Positions 61,534 through 64,000 of a stretch of 64,000 nt of DNA are shown piece by piece. The DNA comes from Paenibacillus jilunlii (GTDB taxonomy: Bacteria > Bacillota > Bacilli > Paenibacillales > Paenibacillaceae), in the NCBI RefSeq assembly GCF_900102965.1, contig NZ_FNGM01000006.1:186001-250000 (forward strand). Direction: 5' to 3'. Each line of letters begins with the position of its first letter. Position 1 is the stretch's first letter. The position numbers were made by a program, and so were the translations under genes. Below the pieces are notes generated by a model that was given only the letters and a program-made list of their open reading frames with translations, was not told the DNA's origin and made no database searches.

Positions 61534-64000
61534 TTAAATCTGGGTTCCCAGCTGTACCAGCAGCCCGGCATGTTCTGGAGCTAATCCCTTGCCACTCATG
61601 GCTTCCACTTGATACATAAACCCGTTGATTGCGCCTTTTTTCTCTCCCTCATTACCGGATTCATCCGCTCTTTGTGCTATCATCAGCTGATCCTTAAGCC
61701 GCTCAGCCAGCTCTGGATCATGAGAGAGGAACTGGTCAATCAATCCTGCAATCCCCTCATAGGTCAGGATCACTTCATAAGAAAATGAGGATTTTACAGT
61801 GTTCCCTGCCACATCACTCACGGAAGCATGAACCCAATGCGCTCCAATCCCCGTCAAATAGGCGGGACTGTCGGCAAGCACAGTATCACAATCACTTGTA
61901 GCTATACCCGATAATGCATCTTGTGCAGAGCATTCGATCCGGATCACATCATCTACTTCGTAGACAGATTCTCCTGAAAATTCGATTACGGGGGCCGTTT
62001 TGTCTATCTTGAGTTCGGTAGTAGAAGGCACCCCTGGCACGCCATAAGCAGATTTTGCCCAATATGTTACTGCTGTTACGCCTTCTGCGCTTACTGTAAA
62101 CTCCGTGCTGCTGCCTGCCGCCTCACGCTGATCAATGCTCTCAGCCCCCTTAGTCTCGTAGAAAAGGGCGGCTGCTCCTTCCGAGTTCAACGTTATAGTA
62201 ACATCTTTATTGTGCCAGCCCTGCTCATTGGGCTGTGGATTCATAACAGCTTCCGTCAAGGGAGGAGTGTTATCCTTTTCAACTATGGAAAAATCATCAT
62301 AGTAAGCGGATGAGATATTATAGCGGCTGGTAACCGCGATAATTCTGGCAGAAGCTGCCCCTTCCGGTGCTTTACCGCGGAGGGTTACCTTTTGCCATTG
62401 GTGGAGCCGCGATTCATCCAGATGCGTTTCCAAAGTGGACAACGTCTGACCTTCCGCATTATAGAATCTGAACATTAATCCGGGCTGGCCGGAGTCGATG
62501 TAGATTTGAGCACTTGCACTATACTCTTTCCCAGGGGACAAAGCGATTGGATCGCTTTGCACCGCCACCGAGGCGGTACGGACGAGATCCGTTGTATGCA
62601 GGCTGTAATCACCCGCATAGCTTTTATCGCCGCTCCGCTCAAAATAAACATCCCCGCTGGTCGCAAACATTGAAGTCCAGCCCGGCAGTTTCCCGCTGCC
62701 TTCCGGCGCTTGCTCCACCCCGGCATTGTTTACCGGCAAAGGCAGTCCCGGCGGTTCGGGCACAATCTCTCCATCGATCTTGATTCTATAGAGAACAGTG
62801 TTCGTTGCGAGATCGGTGAAATAAAGATTCCCGTCCCTTCCCAGATCAAATCTTGATGCATCCGTCAGTGTTCTGAATTCCAGCGTTTCTGGATCAATTA
62901 CCGTCAGTTTGTTATTGAACAGCACATACAAAAGTCCGTCTTCCGACCAGCGCAGCGGATGATGATGCCACTGGGTGTAATACAGCTGCGGATAGATTTT
63001 TTTATATTTTACAAGCTTGTACGTGTCCGGATCGATCGCAAAAATATATTCATAGGATGCCCCCCAGATCAGTCCATCCGGTCCGAGTGACAGGTCCCCA
63101 ATGAAAATAGGATCAGTAAGCTCGGGAATATCCAGGGTAAACTCTGTGATCTTCTGCTCCTTCTGGACATCCCAGACGAAAATTTTGGCCTCCTGCTCGC
63201 TTGGTGTGGAGCCCAGTCCGCCCCTGATGGTCGTAGATCCAAAAATCTTTCCGTCCACATAAGCGGTACTGAGCACACTCTGATTCTGGACTACGTTGCG
63301 GTGAACTTTGGTTTCCCCTGTCGCTGTATCATGGACCGTAAGCGACCCTCCCAGCGTACCGTAACCGGAAATGGTCGAAATAAACAGTTTACCCTCCCCT
63401 TCAGACATATGCACAAGCCGTTCCTGATCATTTCCGAGTACTGCGAGCCGCTGCGGGTTCGTGCTCCCCGGCTCTTGATTCAGATCATAAACATACAAGC
63501 CGCCTTCCGGGTAGACCCCCATATAAACTTTGTTTCCAATCGGGTAGACACTGTCTGCCTGACCTATGCTGAAAGGTTTTGCCGTCATGGTCTCTAAGTC
63601 AACCAACGAAGACCTGGCTTGAGAACCAGTTGTGATCAGCTGTGTATCCGAAACGCTTTGAAGCCGGTTGACCACGCCCGGCAATCCCGGGATAATCGGC
63701 GGCTTTACAATTACTTTTTTGGTATCGATATTCAGCATGGCTACCCCGCCGTCATAACGGACCGTGACCAGCGTTTTTCCCGGAAGCTCGGGATGGTTGA
63801 ACTCTACCCAATCCGCACCTCTGAATCCGCTCTCATAGATCATGCCGGTTTCCTCTACCTGATGCGTCACCAGGTCAAAGGTTTTCAGTTTTTTCTCTGA
63901 CATATAATACAGCTTTCCATCCACGGAGTCGGCTGCATGAAGGCCGGTGACCTGCTGAAGCTCCACATCAAGCCATGATCCTGTTGCCGTATCGTAGATG
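61534..64000 (-). CDS. Large secreted beta-propeller / FIMAH-domain protein (N-terminus beyond window edge)
   Basis: Reading stays open to the window edge; the GTG at 63966 is not taken as the start because in-frame coding (IYDTATGSWLDV) continues upstream. About 820 residues visible. First ~400 form a beta-propeller of repeated strands (KLYYMSEKKLKTFDLVT; NKLTVIDPETLEFRTL; GRDGNLYFTDLATNTVLYRIK). Next a carbohydrate-binding-like jelly roll (~440-570, GDYSLHTTDLV), two Ig-like modules (~575-740, TAPVIEFSG), then a C-terminal FIMAH helical domain (IAGLIDQFLSHDPELAERLKDQL). Probably a surface or secreted polysaccharide-active or binding protein. Confidence 0.82.
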   Translation of the reverse strand, partial: IYDTATGSWLDVELQQVTGLHAADSVDGKLYYMSEKKLKTFDLVTHQVEETGMIYESGFRGADWVEFNHPELPGKTLVTVRYDGGVAMLNIDTKKVIVKPPIIPGLPGVVNRLQSVSDTQLITTGSQARSSLVDLETMTAKPFSIGQADSVYPIGNKVYMGVYPEGGLYVYDLNQEPGSTNPQRLAVLGNDQERLVHMSEGEGKLFISTISGYGTLGGSLTVHDTATGETKVHRNVVQNQSVLSTAYVDGKIFGSTTIRGGLGSTPSEQEAKIFVWDVQKEQKITEFTLDIPELTDPIFIGDLSLGPDGLIWGASYEYIFAIDPDTYKLVKYKKIYPQLYYTQWHHHPLRWSEDGLLYVLFNNKLTVIDPETLEFRTLTDASRFDLGRDGNLYFTDLATNTVLYRIKIDGEIVPEPPGLPLPVNNAGVEQAPEGSGKLPGWTSMFATSGDVYFERSGDKSYAGDYSLHTTDLVRTASVAVQSDPIALSPGKEYSASAQIYIDSGQPGLMFRFYNAEGQTLSTLETHLDESRLHQWQKVTLRGKAPEGAASARIIAVTSRYNISSAYYDDFSIVEKDNTPPLTEAVMNPQPNEQGWHNKDVTITLNSEGAAALFYETKGAESIDQREAAGSSTEFTVSAEGVTAVTYWAKSAYGVPGVPSTTELKIDKTAPVIEFSGESVYEVDDVIRIECSAQDALSGIATSDCDTVLADSPAYLTGIGAHWVHASVSDVAGNTVKSSFSYEVILTYEGIAGLIDQFLSHDPELAERLKDQLMIAQRADESGNEGEKKGAINGFMYQVEAMSGKGLAPEHAGLLVQLGTQI

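Overview
The window looks like a chromosomal segment from a Gram-positive, low-to-mid GC Bacillota, most probably Paenibacillus or a close relative. The reasons are the strong AGGAGG-type ribosome binding sites, frequent TTG/GTG starts, S-layer homology (SLH) domains, a FIMAH-type secreted protein, Rrf2/HxlR/MarR/BlaI regulators and an agr-type signalling locus. Genus is inferred from gene content only. Both ends cut genes: an ABC-F ATPase on the left and a secreted beta-propeller protein on the right.

Layout. 0-8 kb: ABC-F ATPase, SelO, a secreted protein, a gene remnant, and an overlapping amidohydrolase / GNAT-fusion pair. 8-9.6 kb: HxlR regulator divergent from an arginase-family enzyme. 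9.6-18 kb: a nine-gene operon (GntR regulator, trans-sulfuration PLP enzyme, M20 deacylase, MetN-MetI-MetQ transporter, UROD-fold methyltransferase-like protein, ProC, VOC protein) that looks like salvage of a sulfur amino acid or a derivative, behind an 18-bp palindromic operator. 18.4-24.9 kb: a mosaic accessory region with a GC-rich GNAT gene coupled to an AT-rich ketopantoate-reductase-like gene, a TetR regulator, a very AT-rich SIR2-STAND gene that resembles antiphage defence proteins, and decayed PadR-like and DUF4357-like fragments. 25-31 kb: oxidoreductase, MalT/LuxR-type regulator, chemoreceptor. 31-33 kb: BlaI/BlaR1-type pair with tandem operators.

33-41.1 kb is the most unusual region. 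It has a 48-residue precursor peptide with five Cys spaced every 5-6 residues, each followed by an aromatic residue. Next to it are a radical SAM/SPASM maturase, a PqqD-like recognition protein and two ABC exporter half-transporters. Immediately upstream on the same strand are AgrB and AgrD, with an AgrA-like LytTR regulator and an AgrC-like kinase divergent from them. I read this as a radical-SAM RiPP pathway wired to its own cyclic-peptide quorum-sensing circuit.

41-64 kb: mostly household and accessory genes. They include an aldo/keto reductase with an Rrf2 regulator, an isochorismatase-like hydrolase, small lipoproteins, a lipase, a MoxR AAA / VWA pair joined over a nine-A run, an SLH-anchored serine beta-lactamase-like hydrolase, a ComP/ComA-like two-component system, an AraC-SBP regulator plus an iron-siderophore binding lipoprotein with Fur boxes, a CBM21-like secreted protein, a DrrAB-type exporter facing a MarR regulator, and a 51-bp tandem repeat.
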